IMG/VR virus record: IMGVR_UViG_3300022074_000483
Location: 1-20,288 of that record
Source: a virus
Direction: 5' to 3' (one strand)
Length of the DNA stretch: 20,288 nt
In this document: one piece after another, positions 14,275-20,268 of the stretch
Layout of the letters: each line of letters begins with the position of its first letter
How positions within the stretch are numbered: the stretch's first letter is position 1
The notes under the pieces: generated by a model
Told to the model about the DNA's origin: nothing
Seen by the model: only the letters and a program-made list of their open reading frames with translations
Database searches by the model: none
Position numbers and translations under genes: made by a program

Positions 14275-16159
14275 TTGCCATCCCCATTATTTGTGCATAG
14301 ATCGCAGCTTTTTCTGGATCGTTGATTAATTGATCTGGATCAATATCTAAAGATTTAGCTATTTCAGTTAAACATGTATGCCATCTGACAAATGGTGCAA
14401 GTGCAGGATTAGCTGCTGTTTGCATAAATGTCATTAATCTTTGAGATCTAACTTCTTTCTGCATTAGAGAAGAAGTTCCTTGTGCTTTGATTTCTAGATC
14501 ACCTTTTATTTGCGGAGCATCTTCATTAAATTGCATGTTCCAATAAAATAAAGATTGTCCTAGGGGCTTTAGTAAATAATCATCAATGTTCTTGATAACT
14601 GTTTTAATACTTAATGCTGCTGCACCCATAAGCATTGACATGCCTGATGCAGTTCTTGTTGTAGACTGTACACCTGTTGCTCCATGTGAATATGATGGAA
14701 TACCAGTTGCTTCATCTGCAATCTGTCTAAACTTGTCAAACATTTGTAAATTTTCATAAGCTGTATTAGGAAACTTAACTCCATGTATAGCTTGTCCTGT
14801 TTGACCACTTTGTCTTCTAAATATTTTACCAGGAAATACTTTCATATCCTGACCTGGCACTAACATTGTTTCATCAACATCAAACACTAAGTTACCAGCT
14901 AATGCTAAATTATCAATAGCCATTCTTGCATGACCATTCATAACTAGCTGTGAGTCTTCCATATTTTCAGGAATACCTACACCAAAAAATTGATAAGGAT
15001 TTAATTCATATGGACATACTAAGTATGGTATTCTATTTGGTGTAAATGGATTCTCTACCATCCTTAAAACTTTATTACCACATATCCATACATTAACAGA
15101 TATTACATCACCTGTTCCTTCATATTCTAAACCACACTCATCTGCAGTTTGTTTATCTACAATACCCCAATATTCTAAAACTTCAAATCTATTTTTATAT
15201 ATTGTCTGTATATTTTCTCTATCATAAAGAGATGATTCAAAACCTCTTGTTTGATAATTAGGACCCATCTCTAAACACTCTTGTACTGCTTGAGCATTAA
15301 ACATAGGTTTATCCATTAAGTCTTGAAACTGTTGTTTATTATAAGAATGTCTTTGAATAACATAATCACAATCATTCATATTTGTTGCATTTGGATCTGG
15401 ATAAAAATCCCAACAAGATACTGCTTCTATTGATGGTATTGTTTTTAATTTTTTAACATTAACATTTACCTTATTACCTTTTTCATCTTCTGCTACATCA
15501 AAATAATTATATTCTTTTAAATCTGTAAATGGTCCTTTTAAAATTCCTGTACCCAGTAATGCCATTTCAAAAAATACATGACGCATAATTGTAATAGCTT
15601 TACTTTCTTCAAGTTGATCATGTAATAATTTTTGCATTGCCTCAGCAGCTTTTCTTGCTGGTTCTATTTGAGGTTGACCTTGTGATGCAGGTCCTTCAGT
15701 AAATCCTAAATTATTATAATCTTGTGCTAATGTTTTCATTAAATCATTAGCTGTTGTACCAGGTTCTATATTTCTTCCATCACCATTAAATCCATAAGGA
15801 CTTTGCATTTGTTGTTGTTGCTGTGGATCAAGATGTGCTTTTTCAGCAATATCTTCTGGCATAGAAGTTGGAGTAACTCCTAATGGAAATTTACCTTGTG
15901 AAAATAAAACTTCTATAATTTGACCAAATGAAGCTAATACTTTAGTCTTTGTTATTTTAACAAAAACTCTAGACCTTTCATTTTCACGAAAAGCCATTTC
16001 AGGTCCATATATACCTCTATAATTTCTGTAAGCCTTTAGCCATCTTTTTTCATCGTATATTTTAGATGTTTCAGCTTGTTGAAATCTACTTCTTACAAAA
16101 CCGACAAGAGGATTACCTTCAGCTTCATAGCCGCCATTTTTAGTTTTATCTTCTTCCAT
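14075..16159 (-). CDS. Portal protein, P22-type, 694 aa
   Basis: The dodecameric DNA channel at the head vertex, docking site of terminase and adaptor. The length is near that of the P22 portal. The N-terminus (GFVRSRFQQAETSKIYDEKR, then WLKAYRNYRGIYGP) is the usual portal clip/stem lead. A Gln-rich insert is at residues 113-117. Typical portal segments follow: RHVFFEMALLGTGILKGP, IEAVSCWDFYPDPNATNMND, CDYVIQRHSYN, NPYQFFGVGIPENMEDSQLV, and the crown-proximal RQIADEATGIPSYSHGAT, TRTASGMSMLMGAAALSIK, FYWNMQFNED. The last 65 residues are Gly/Pro/Thr-rich (GPIPTGASPTDPTGVGGGNI) and coincide with an overprinted gene. It lies after the terminase block and small genes, and before the scaffold and capsid, as in P22-like order. 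Confidence 0.93.
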   Translation of the reverse strand: MEEDKTKNGGYEAEGNPLVGFVRSRFQQAETSKIYDEKRWLKAYRNYRGIYGPEMAFRENERSRVFVKITKTKVLASFGQIIEVLFSQGKFPLGVTPTSMPEDIAEKAHLDPQQQQQMQSPYGFNGDGRNIEPGTTANDLMKTLAQDYNNLGFTEGPASQGQPQIEPARKAAEAMQKLLHDQLEESKAITIMRHVFFEMALLGTGILKGPFTDLKEYNYFDVAEDEKGNKVNVNVKKLKTIPSIEAVSCWDFYPDPNATNMNDCDYVIQRHSYNKQQFQDLMDKPMFNAQAVQECLEMGPNYQTRGFESSLYDRENIQTIYKNRFEVLEYWGIVDKQTADECGLEYEGTGDVISVNVWICGNKVLRMVENPFTPNRIPYLVCPYELNPYQFFGVGIPENMEDSQLVMNGHARMAIDNLALAGNLVFDVDETMLVPGQDMKVFPGKIFRRQSGQTGQAIHGVKFPNTAYENLQMFDKFRQIADEATGIPSYSHGATGVQSTTRTASGMSMLMGAAALSIKTVIKNIDDYLLKPLGQSLFYWNMQFNEDAPQIKGDLEIKAQGTSSLMQKEVRSQRLMTFMQTAANPALAPFVRWHTCLTEIAKSLDIDPDQLINDPEKAAIYAQIMGMANGNQNNTTATGGQGEMGQTGPIPTGASPTDPTGVGGGNIGTGDVPMPGEAGFSAANTQPRRSEQTE

Positions 16160-16164
16160 TTAGA

Positions 16165-16356
16165 TTAGTAATCTCTTTCTTCAGCCATTCTAAAGATTGC
16201 TGGGTCTACTTTTGATTTTGATTTACCTTTAGCATCATTACCATCACCGCTTGTAGCTCCTTGATTCACTTTTGAATTAGGATCTATCGCCATAGGTTCA
16301 TTTGGTCTTTTAGGTGCATCAGGTGCAAGTTCCCCTTGTTTGTATCTTTGCATCAT
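16165..16356 (-). CDS. Small protein ahead of portal, 63 aa, paralogue of 16546-16767
   Basis: Hydrophilic and mostly disordered (MMQRYKQGELAPDAPKRPNE, AIDPNSKVNQG, a Gly/Asp/Lys stretch), ending in PAIFRMAEERDY. The DP-x2-KV-x-QG block and the F-x-MA-x-E-x-DY tail are shared with the gene two places upstream, so the pair arose by duplication. A GGAGG site precedes the ATG pair. Function unknown; its position 5 bp before the portal start suggests a head or portal assembly role. Confidence 0.68.
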   Translation of the reverse strand: MMQRYKQGELAPDAPKRPNEPMAIDPNSKVNQGATSGDGNDAKGKSKSKVDPAIFRMAEERDY

Positions 16357-16357
16357 A

Positions 16358-16543
16358 TTATTTTCCTCCGTTTAATAAATCTGTTTCACCATACTTTTTA
16401 TTTTTAAAAGTACTTTTTACTCCAGACATAACTTTTTTAACTTTTGTTTTATATTTATCCATAACCATGCTATGAGCTTCTTTTACTCCAGCAATAACTT
16501 CAGGTATAAAATTACTATCTTTTCCTAGTTTATTATTATCCAT
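16358..16543 (-). CDS. Small basic protein, 61 aa, unknown
   Basis: Lys-rich, helical sequence: DNNKLGKDSNFIPEVIAGVK, EAHSMVMDKYKTKVKKVMSG, VKSTFKNKKYGETDLLNGGK. It sits between the two paralogous small genes with gaps of one or two bases, so it belongs to the same tight operon. I do not recognise a family. The amphipathic middle helix and high charge would fit binding to nucleic acid or to a virion partner, but that is speculation. Confidence 0.65.
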   Translation of the reverse strand: MDNNKLGKDSNFIPEVIAGVKEAHSMVMDKYKTKVKKVMSGVKSTFKNKKYGETDLLNGGK

Positions 16544-16545
16544 AA

Positions 16546-16767
16546 TTAGTAATCCTTTTCATCAGCCATTTTAAACAATGACTCTTGAACATGCTCTGCT
16601 CCAGGTTTACTTGGAACATCTGGATCATATTCAAACTCTTGATACTTCTTAGGTGCATGTTGAGAAAAGTCAATATTAGTATGTTCCCTGTTTGGCTGTT
16701 TGCCATCAGGACCATCACTTAATTGACCTTGCTTAACTTTTGCTTTTGGATCAAATTTAGTTTCCAT
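16546..16767 (-). CDS. Small protein, 73 aa, paralogue of 16165-16356
   Basis: Hydrophilic: METKFDPKAKVKQGQLSDGP, DGKQPNREHTNIDFSQHAP, KKYQEFEYDPDVPSKPGAEH, then ESLFKMADEKDY at the C-terminus. The DPKAKVKQG block and the FKMADEKDY tail match the 63 aa gene downstream (DPNSKVNQG and FRMAEERDY). Unlike that copy it has a middle YDPDVPSKPG segment. It starts at an ATG eight bases after the previous gene's stop. Function unknown. Confidence 0.68.
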   Translation of the reverse strand: METKFDPKAKVKQGQLSDGPDGKQPNREHTNIDFSQHAPKKYQEFEYDPDVPSKPGAEHVQESLFKMADEKDY

Positions 16768-16775
16768 GTTGTCTC

Positions 16776-17069
16776 CTATAATTTAAGTTTTTTTATTGCT
16801 AAAACATTCTTGGTAGGTATGGTTGTATAACCACCGCCTTGTTTTATATCTCCATTATCTTCAAAACTAAAATCTGCCATTACAACTGTTGTTGTTGAAT
16901 TTTCATTTATCAGCCACCCAACACTACAGCATATTGCTGTTTTAGATTTTTTGATATCAATTAGATCAGTCCAATTAGTTTCACCAATAATGTCTTCCCA
17001 ATAAATCCTTACTAAGGGATAGGGGAAATCTTTTTTATTTATTTCTGGTATTTTTCTTTTTCTTGACAC
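16776..17069 (-). CDS. Conserved phage protein of unknown function, 97 aa (GTG start)
   Basis: Begins with GTG at 17069 within the 3' end of the upstream 48-codon gene; no in-frame ATG lies near the start of the conserved part. The core FPYPLVRIYWEDIIGETNW, TDLIDIKKSKTAICCSVGWL and ITTT-like C-terminal strand YTTIPTKNVLAIKKLKL follow a pattern (P-L-hydrophobic-x-W-D/E-D ... W ... CxSVGWL ... IP) that I recognise from small proteins in marine phages, though no function is established to my knowledge. The fold looks like a compact beta-sheet. The long overlap (35 bp) with the previous gene suggests translational coupling. Confidence 0.75.
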   Translation of the reverse strand: MSRKRKIPEINKKDFPYPLVRIYWEDIIGETNWTDLIDIKKSKTAICCSVGWLINENSTTTVVMADFSFEDNGDIKQGGGYTTIPTKNVLAIKKLKL

Positions 17070-17181
17070 TTTTTAATTTTCCAGAATTTTCCATAGCATA
17101 GAAAACAGACTGGCCTTTTTTCTTGCCATACTGTTTTACCATTGCCTTTTTAATTTTTTTACCTTTTTTATTTAGTGGCAT
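17035..17181 (-). CDS. Small basic protein, 48 aa
   Basis: Too short for most gene calls but well supported. The ATG at 17181 overlaps the stop of the large terminase gene as TAATG, and the TAA is at 17037-17035. The product is MPLNKKGKKIKKAMVKQYGK, then KKGQSVFYAMENSGKLKSVK and a basic tail. The pattern MxKQYGxKKGxxVFYAxxNxGK is one I recognise from many small phage proteins. Very basic, so a DNA- or RNA-binding or virion role is possible, but no function is established. The 3' end overlaps the next gene's GTG start by 35 bp in another frame. Confidence 0.78.
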   Translation of the reverse strand: MPLNKKGKKIKKAMVKQYGKKKGQSVFYAMENSGKLKSVKKKKNTRNK

Positions 17182-18815
17182 TAATATCCAAATTTATTAT
17201 CTACCATATGATAGCTATCTTGAACTGATGACAATCTAAATCTTGCTGCATATTTAGGATGTGTAGGTCTACTCATACATCCATATCTTAATGCATCGTA
17301 TGCATGATCTTCTGCATTTGTATCAACATCTTCAGGATTCTTATCATCAGTAGGTAATGTTCCTAAAGTTCTAATTAAGTTTCTACAATTTTTAAAAATT
17401 CTTATACCTGGTACTTTATCTTCACCTACTCGTAATCTCTTGTGAACTTCTAACTTACCATTAATTCTACTCTTTGGAGATCTATCTGATGGTCTCCATC
17501 TACAACCTTGTTGTATCATTGTCTCTGCAATACTAGGACCAACATCACCTCTCTTAGCCCATGTACTAACATCTAATACACCGTAGTGTATATATTCACC
17601 TTTTTCTAAAGTAAGGACTTGTCGTGCGAAATAATCTGCTGTAACCTTTTTGGTATACAATTCTCTATAGATCCAGATATTGTTATCATAATCAATAGCA
17701 AACCAAAGGACACAAGCAGGAGAACTGTAACCCCAATCAGCAGCACGAAATTTATACCAACTACGAGGTATCTCAAAAGGTTCGACCACGTGAGTTGTTT
17801 TACTAAATTCTGGAAAAGCTGAATCTTCATATGCATCCCAATCTCCATCTAAAAATTGTTTTCGTTGTACTTCAGGTAATGATGCAAGCATGATATAATA
17901 ATCATCAGTTTGCATTAGATAGGGATTGTCTTGTAACTTAGCAGGAATAAACCTACGAGTAATATATTTTTTACCGTTAGGTGTATCTATCCCTACATCA
18001 AAAGCACTATTGGGTTCTGCTGGTTCTACAAACATTTCTCTTACCCATTGTGAACCAATGTTACCTGGATTACCCGTTGCTCTTAAGTATACTGGTATTT
18101 CAGGATCTACACTTCTAAGTGATGATCTTAAAAAGTTATATATATCTGGCGAAGGATATTGTGGAAGTTCGTCTATTCCTATCCATGTGTATGATTGACC
18201 TTGGTATCTTAAAACATCCGTCATGTTTTCTGCGTAACCAAACTCTATCTTTGCCCCTGATGGGAATCGCCACTCTTTTTCTTGCTCTCTCCATTTTGCT
18301 CCTGGAAATGCTTTCGAGTATAATAGTTGAGACTTTTGAATTAAGTCTCTTAACTCTGGCATTGTCCTTCTAATTAGGAGTGCTCGGTGTTGAGCTTTGG
18401 AACAGTATCGAAGCGGATCTACTAGCATCGCATATGACTTACCACCGCCTCTTGCTCCACCATAAAAAACTTCTCTTTCAGAAGCTGCAAGGAATTGTGT
18501 CTGTGGACCTGAGTTAGGTTTAAAGATCACTTCTTGCTGATTTATGTGCTCTTGTATATTTTTAGGAGCACTCTCGATTTGATCTTCCGTAAGTAGTTTA
18601 GTTTCTTTACCTTGTAAAGATTTATCTATGGTTAACAGTTTTGTTTTAATATTTTCTGCTGACCGTTTGGCAGATCTTAGAGATTGTTCTGCCTTTGCAA
18701 CTTTCTTACGACTGCGAGCTAGAATCTGTTGTGTTGACTTCTTGGCTTTCTTTTGAATTATCTTCTTGGGTTTCGGAGGTTGTATTTCTTGCAAGTCTTT
18801 TTTTAAGTCCGACAT
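17181..18815 (-). CDS. terL: Terminase large subunit, 544 aa
   Basis: DNA-packaging motor ATPase and nuclease. Residues 1-100 are a Lys-rich, helical extension not needed for the core. ATPase: Walker A YGGARGGGKS at 118-127 (Lys126), Walker B WIGIDE at 211-216 (Asp215, Glu216), coupling motif ATGNPG at 246-251. Nuclease: RAADWGYS with Asp360, GVLDVST with Asp415, and EDHAYDALRYG with Asp503/Asp507, giving the RNase H-like metal-binding set. All key residues are present, so the enzyme should be active. It works with the small subunit encoded just upstream and docks on the portal. Its 5' end overlaps the preceding HTH-like gene by 110 bp; an AGGAAG-like site lies about 11 bases before the ATG. 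Confidence 0.96.
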   Translation of the reverse strand: MSDLKKDLQEIQPPKPKKIIQKKAKKSTQQILARSRKKVAKAEQSLRSAKRSAENIKTKLLTIDKSLQGKETKLLTEDQIESAPKNIQEHINQQEVIFKPNSGPQTQFLAASEREVFYGGARGGGKSYAMLVDPLRYCSKAQHRALLIRRTMPELRDLIQKSQLLYSKAFPGAKWREQEKEWRFPSGAKIEFGYAENMTDVLRYQGQSYTWIGIDELPQYPSPDIYNFLRSSLRSVDPEIPVYLRATGNPGNIGSQWVREMFVEPAEPNSAFDVGIDTPNGKKYITRRFIPAKLQDNPYLMQTDDYYIMLASLPEVQRKQFLDGDWDAYEDSAFPEFSKTTHVVEPFEIPRSWYKFRAADWGYSSPACVLWFAIDYDNNIWIYRELYTKKVTADYFARQVLTLEKGEYIHYGVLDVSTWAKRGDVGPSIAETMIQQGCRWRPSDRSPKSRINGKLEVHKRLRVGEDKVPGIRIFKNCRNLIRTLGTLPTDDKNPEDVDTNAEDHAYDALRYGCMSRPTHPKYAARFRLSSVQDSYHMVDNKFGY

Positions 18816-19008
18816 GTGATATGTATCTTCCTGTTTTTCTATGTAGCCAAGATGCTGTCTCTCTTAGTGAGCAAGTCTTTGAATATTCTCTTGCTTGACC
18901 CAGAGCATCTAATTCTTCTTTGATGGGTTCTAAATAATTTGGATCACTAGATTGTTTAAAACCAAATGGTATAGTTCTAGCTCTCTTTTTTATCTTTATT
19001 GGTTCCAT
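18706..19008 (-). CDS. Small HTH-like protein between terminase genes, 100 aa
   Basis: The N-terminal part IKKRARTIPFGFKQSSDPNY leads to a helical region KEELDALGQAREYSKTCSL, then RETASWLHRKTGRYISHVGL and KKRLARN. The segment SLRETASWLHRKTGRYISHVG resembles a helix-turn-helix of the kind found in small proteins next to terminase genes in marine phages. The last 35 residues are Ser/Thr/Gln/Asp-rich and disordered; they are encoded by DNA that also encodes the Lys-rich head of the large terminase. It overlaps the small terminase by 32 bp and the large terminase by 110 bp. A role in recognising DNA during packaging or regulation is inferred only. Confidence 0.72.
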   Translation of the reverse strand: MEPIKIKKRARTIPFGFKQSSDPNYLEPIKEELDALGQAREYSKTCSLRETASWLHRKTGRYISHVGLKKRLARNTTSETQEDNSKESQEVNTTDSSSQS

Positions 19009-19399
19009 CTTTTGCTGGTAATATAAATATACCGTGCAGAGCTTTCATGCTAATATCTAATTGATCCTTTTTAACAATACCTACTCTGTCTAATATTGAG
19101 TTAGCGGCTGCTAGACGAATACTTGCCTGTGGAGTAGTGCCGTCTTCATCTAGTAAGGCGATTAACCTATTAGCCGCTTGTGCAGAGTGCGTTGATAAGT
19201 GAGTCTCCGCTAATTCTGTAATCTCTTTTTTCAAATTCCTAATTACTTTAGGATAAGAATGGGAGGAATATCCTGCCAATCTTGCTGCTTCTCTTGGATT
19301 TCCCTTCGCTTCTGCGAACAATACGTCTAGAAACTTTTCCTGCATATCTGTTAAGTTTCTCTTTTGAGTTTTTGTTATAGAAGAATCCATGTTTTGCAT
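18977..19399 (-). CDS. terS: Terminase small subunit, 140 aa
   Basis: DNA-recognition partner of the large terminase. LTDMQEKFLDVLFAEAKGNP and REAARLAGYSSHSYPKVIRN form the N-terminal helix-turn-helix typical of small terminases (the GNPxEAAxxAGY pattern). A helical oligomerisation segment follows (EITELAETHLSTHSAQAANR, LIALLDEDGTTPQASIRLAA, NSILDRVGI). The start ATG at 19399 has a weak GGA site; a second in-frame ATG lies three codons later. The gene stands directly downstream of a consensus promoter and inverted-repeat leader, so it should be the first recognised gene of the packaging/head operon. Confidence 0.88.
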   Translation of the reverse strand: MQNMDSSITKTQKRNLTDMQEKFLDVLFAEAKGNPREAARLAGYSSHSYPKVIRNLKKEITELAETHLSTHSAQAANRLIALLDEDGTTPQASIRLAAANSILDRVGIVKKDQLDISMKALHGIFILPAKDGTNKDKKES

Positions 19400-19463
19400 T
19401 TATTAATTCCATTATCTCACCAAATGGGAGATCTTTTACTAGTTTTTTGTTAAGTTCTGTCAT
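19248..19463 (-). CDS. Possible leader peptide or out-of-frame ORF ahead of terS
   Basis: The first 22 codons (MTELNKKLVKDLPFGEIMEL and IN) lie upstream of terS and read like normal protein. The remaining ~49 codons overlap terS in another frame and look like a shadow (Arg/Lys/Ser-rich). The ATG directly abuts the 3' arm of a 16 bp inverted repeat and has no clear ribosome-binding site. It may be a short translated leader, a coupling peptide, or chance. Confidence 0.2.
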   Translation of the reverse strand: MTELNKKLVKDLPFGEIMELINAKHGFFYNKNSKEKLNRYAGKVSRRIVRRSEGKSKRSSKIGRIFLPFLS

Positions 19464-19542
19464 TTTATATGTTTTATTTGTGATGACCCTGTTTGTGTGT
19501 TAACTGTGTGTGTCTGTGTGTCCCTTAAATAAAACATATAAA
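19464..19542. repeat. Perfect 16-bp inverted repeat with GT-rich 47-base loop
   Basis: Arms TTTATATGTTTTATTT (19464-19479) and AAATAAAACATATAAA (19527-19542) are exact reverse complements. The loop on the plus strand is rich in GT steps with a central GTTAAC. The right arm overlaps the predicted leftward start of transcription (near 19539), so most of the stem would form in the 5' leader of the terminase mRNA, its 3' arm ending directly at an ATG. It could also be a protein-binding site, a packaging-initiation site or a replication element. Confidence 0.85.
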
Positions 19543-19545
19543 TAC

Positions 19546-19574
19546 ATTATAGTGCTTATATGCAATTTTGTCAA
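19546..19574 (-). promoter_or_regulatory. Consensus sigma70-type promoter driving the packaging/structural operon
   Basis: On the minus strand: -35 TTGACA (19569-19574), exactly 17 bp spacer (19552-19568), -10 TATAAT (19546-19551). Both hexamers match the bacterial housekeeping consensus at all 12 positions. Predicted start is near 19539, inside the right arm of the inverted repeat. It precedes the small terminase with no other gene between, so it is the likely main late promoter, read by host RNA polymerase. Confidence 0.75.
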
Positions 19575-20006
19575 GTATTATTTTTAAAAAATTACATCTG
19601 CGACATTATTGTAGTAGACAAAATTGGAATAGAGGTGTATAATGTTCATAGGAACCCCAGGGGGGCCTTTACACCTATCCTATTCTTATTTTTAGAAGTA
19701 CCCCCTAGGGTATTCCTAGGGATATTGTCGGAATATTTAACCTAAAAATATAGCCCAGAGTTGGTTAACAAGGACTTTGGAGATTTTCTGGTAACTGGGT
19801 ATATCTATCCCCCTATACGGGGGTGTACCCCTGCCCACCCGTAGAGCTTTACAAGTTTTTTTTACGTCAATCACAAAAATATTGCCAGCTAAAAACTGGG
19901 GTTTCTCTTGGGTGTACTTGGTTTCCACTTGGTAGCCGTAAAGGTAAAACTTAATTTTGTTAGCTAGGGTTAATCTGTGAACCACTAAATTATTTTTATT
20001 GCACCC
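19575..20006. other. Non-coding, hairpin-rich intergenic region
   Basis: About 430 bp without a convincing gene. A GTG-started minus-strand frame at 19737-19985 exists, but it lacks a ribosome-binding site and looks unlike its neighbours. What stands out is a series of G/C runs in AT-rich DNA: CCCCAGGGGGGCC (19655-19667), CCCCCTAGGG (19701-19710), TTCCTAGGGA (19713-19722), a 6 bp stem CCAGAG/CTTTGG (19755-19760 with 19775-19780), and mutually exclusive pairings among 19809-19813 (C5), 19819-19823 (G5), 19828-19831 (C4) and 19838-19843 (CCCGTA pairing with TACGGG at 19816-19821). A T8 run (19856-19863) follows. These could be a structured RNA, a replication origin or a packaging region. Confidence 0.5.
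19615..19643 (+). promoter_or_regulatory. Putative rightward promoter in the intergenic region
   Basis: TAGACA (19615-19620), 17 bp spacer, TATAAT (19638-19643); 11 of 12 consensus bases. It points away from the structural operon, back-to-back with the leftward promoter 41 bp away. No convincing coding frame follows on the plus strand, so if active it would make a non-coding RNA starting near 19650. Confidence 0.4.
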
Positions 20007-20040
20007 AAAAAAAAACCCCCCTATTTTACTAGGGGGGCTT
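20007..20040 (-). terminator. Strong rho-independent terminator
   Basis: Stem CCCCCCTA (20016-20023) with TAGGGGGG (20030-20037), loop TTTTAC, followed on the minus strand by nine T (A-run at 20007-20015). This is a textbook intrinsic terminator for leftward transcription. It closes the transcript of the small gene at 20059-20268 and separates it from the packaging operon. Confidence 0.9.
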
Positions 20041-20058
20041 TAAAATCTAGCTAGGGGA

Positions 20059-20268
20059 TTAAGCTGATTTTTTTACTTCACCTGAAACACTTAAATTTTC
20101 AGTAGCATTAGTATAAGCATTTCTTATCTCGTTATTTTCTAATAATGCTTTTATGTTGCCTAGACTTTCAATGGCTCTTTCATCTAACAGATCAAGTATT
20201 TTAGCCTGATCTTTTTTAGTTGCTATATTGTAAATTTTTTCTAATTCTTTTTCAAAATTTACTGCCAT
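20059..20268 (-). CDS. Small helical protein, 69 aa or longer, unknown
   Basis: The sequence MAVNFEKELEKIYNIATKKD, AKILDLLDERAIESLGNIKA, LLENNEIRNAYTNATENLSV ends in EVKKSA. It is mostly helical and charged; I do not recognise it. The ATG at 20268 lacks a clear ribosome-binding site and the frame stays open to the window edge, so the true start may lie outside the window. It is followed by a strong terminator, so it is the last gene of an upstream, separately regulated leftward transcript. Confidence 0.6.
   Translation of the reverse strand: MAVNFEKELEKIYNIATKKDQAKILDLLDERAIESLGNIKALLENNEIRNAYTNATENLSVSGEVKKSA

Noticed and set aside
14611-14808. Minus-strand open frame inside the portal gene
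   Set aside because: Leu/Gln-rich shadow of the portal core, in a conserved portal segment, with no start signal; unlike the frame at 14062-14274 it has no coupling to a neighbouring gene.
19464-19542. Inverted repeat as a rho-independent terminator
   Set aside because: AT-rich stem, 47-base loop and no adjacent U-tract in the right place; it overlaps a promoter start instead.
19737-19985. Minus-strand GTG-started frame (82 codons) in the intergenic region
   Set aside because: No ribosome-binding site, no family recognised, and it runs through the G/C-run hairpin cluster. Kept as non-coding, though its homologues should be checked.
19464-20006. tRNA or CRISPR in the only long non-coding stretch
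   Set aside because: No cloverleaf with a CCA-proximal acceptor stem or T-loop motif and no regularly spaced identical repeats were found by eye.
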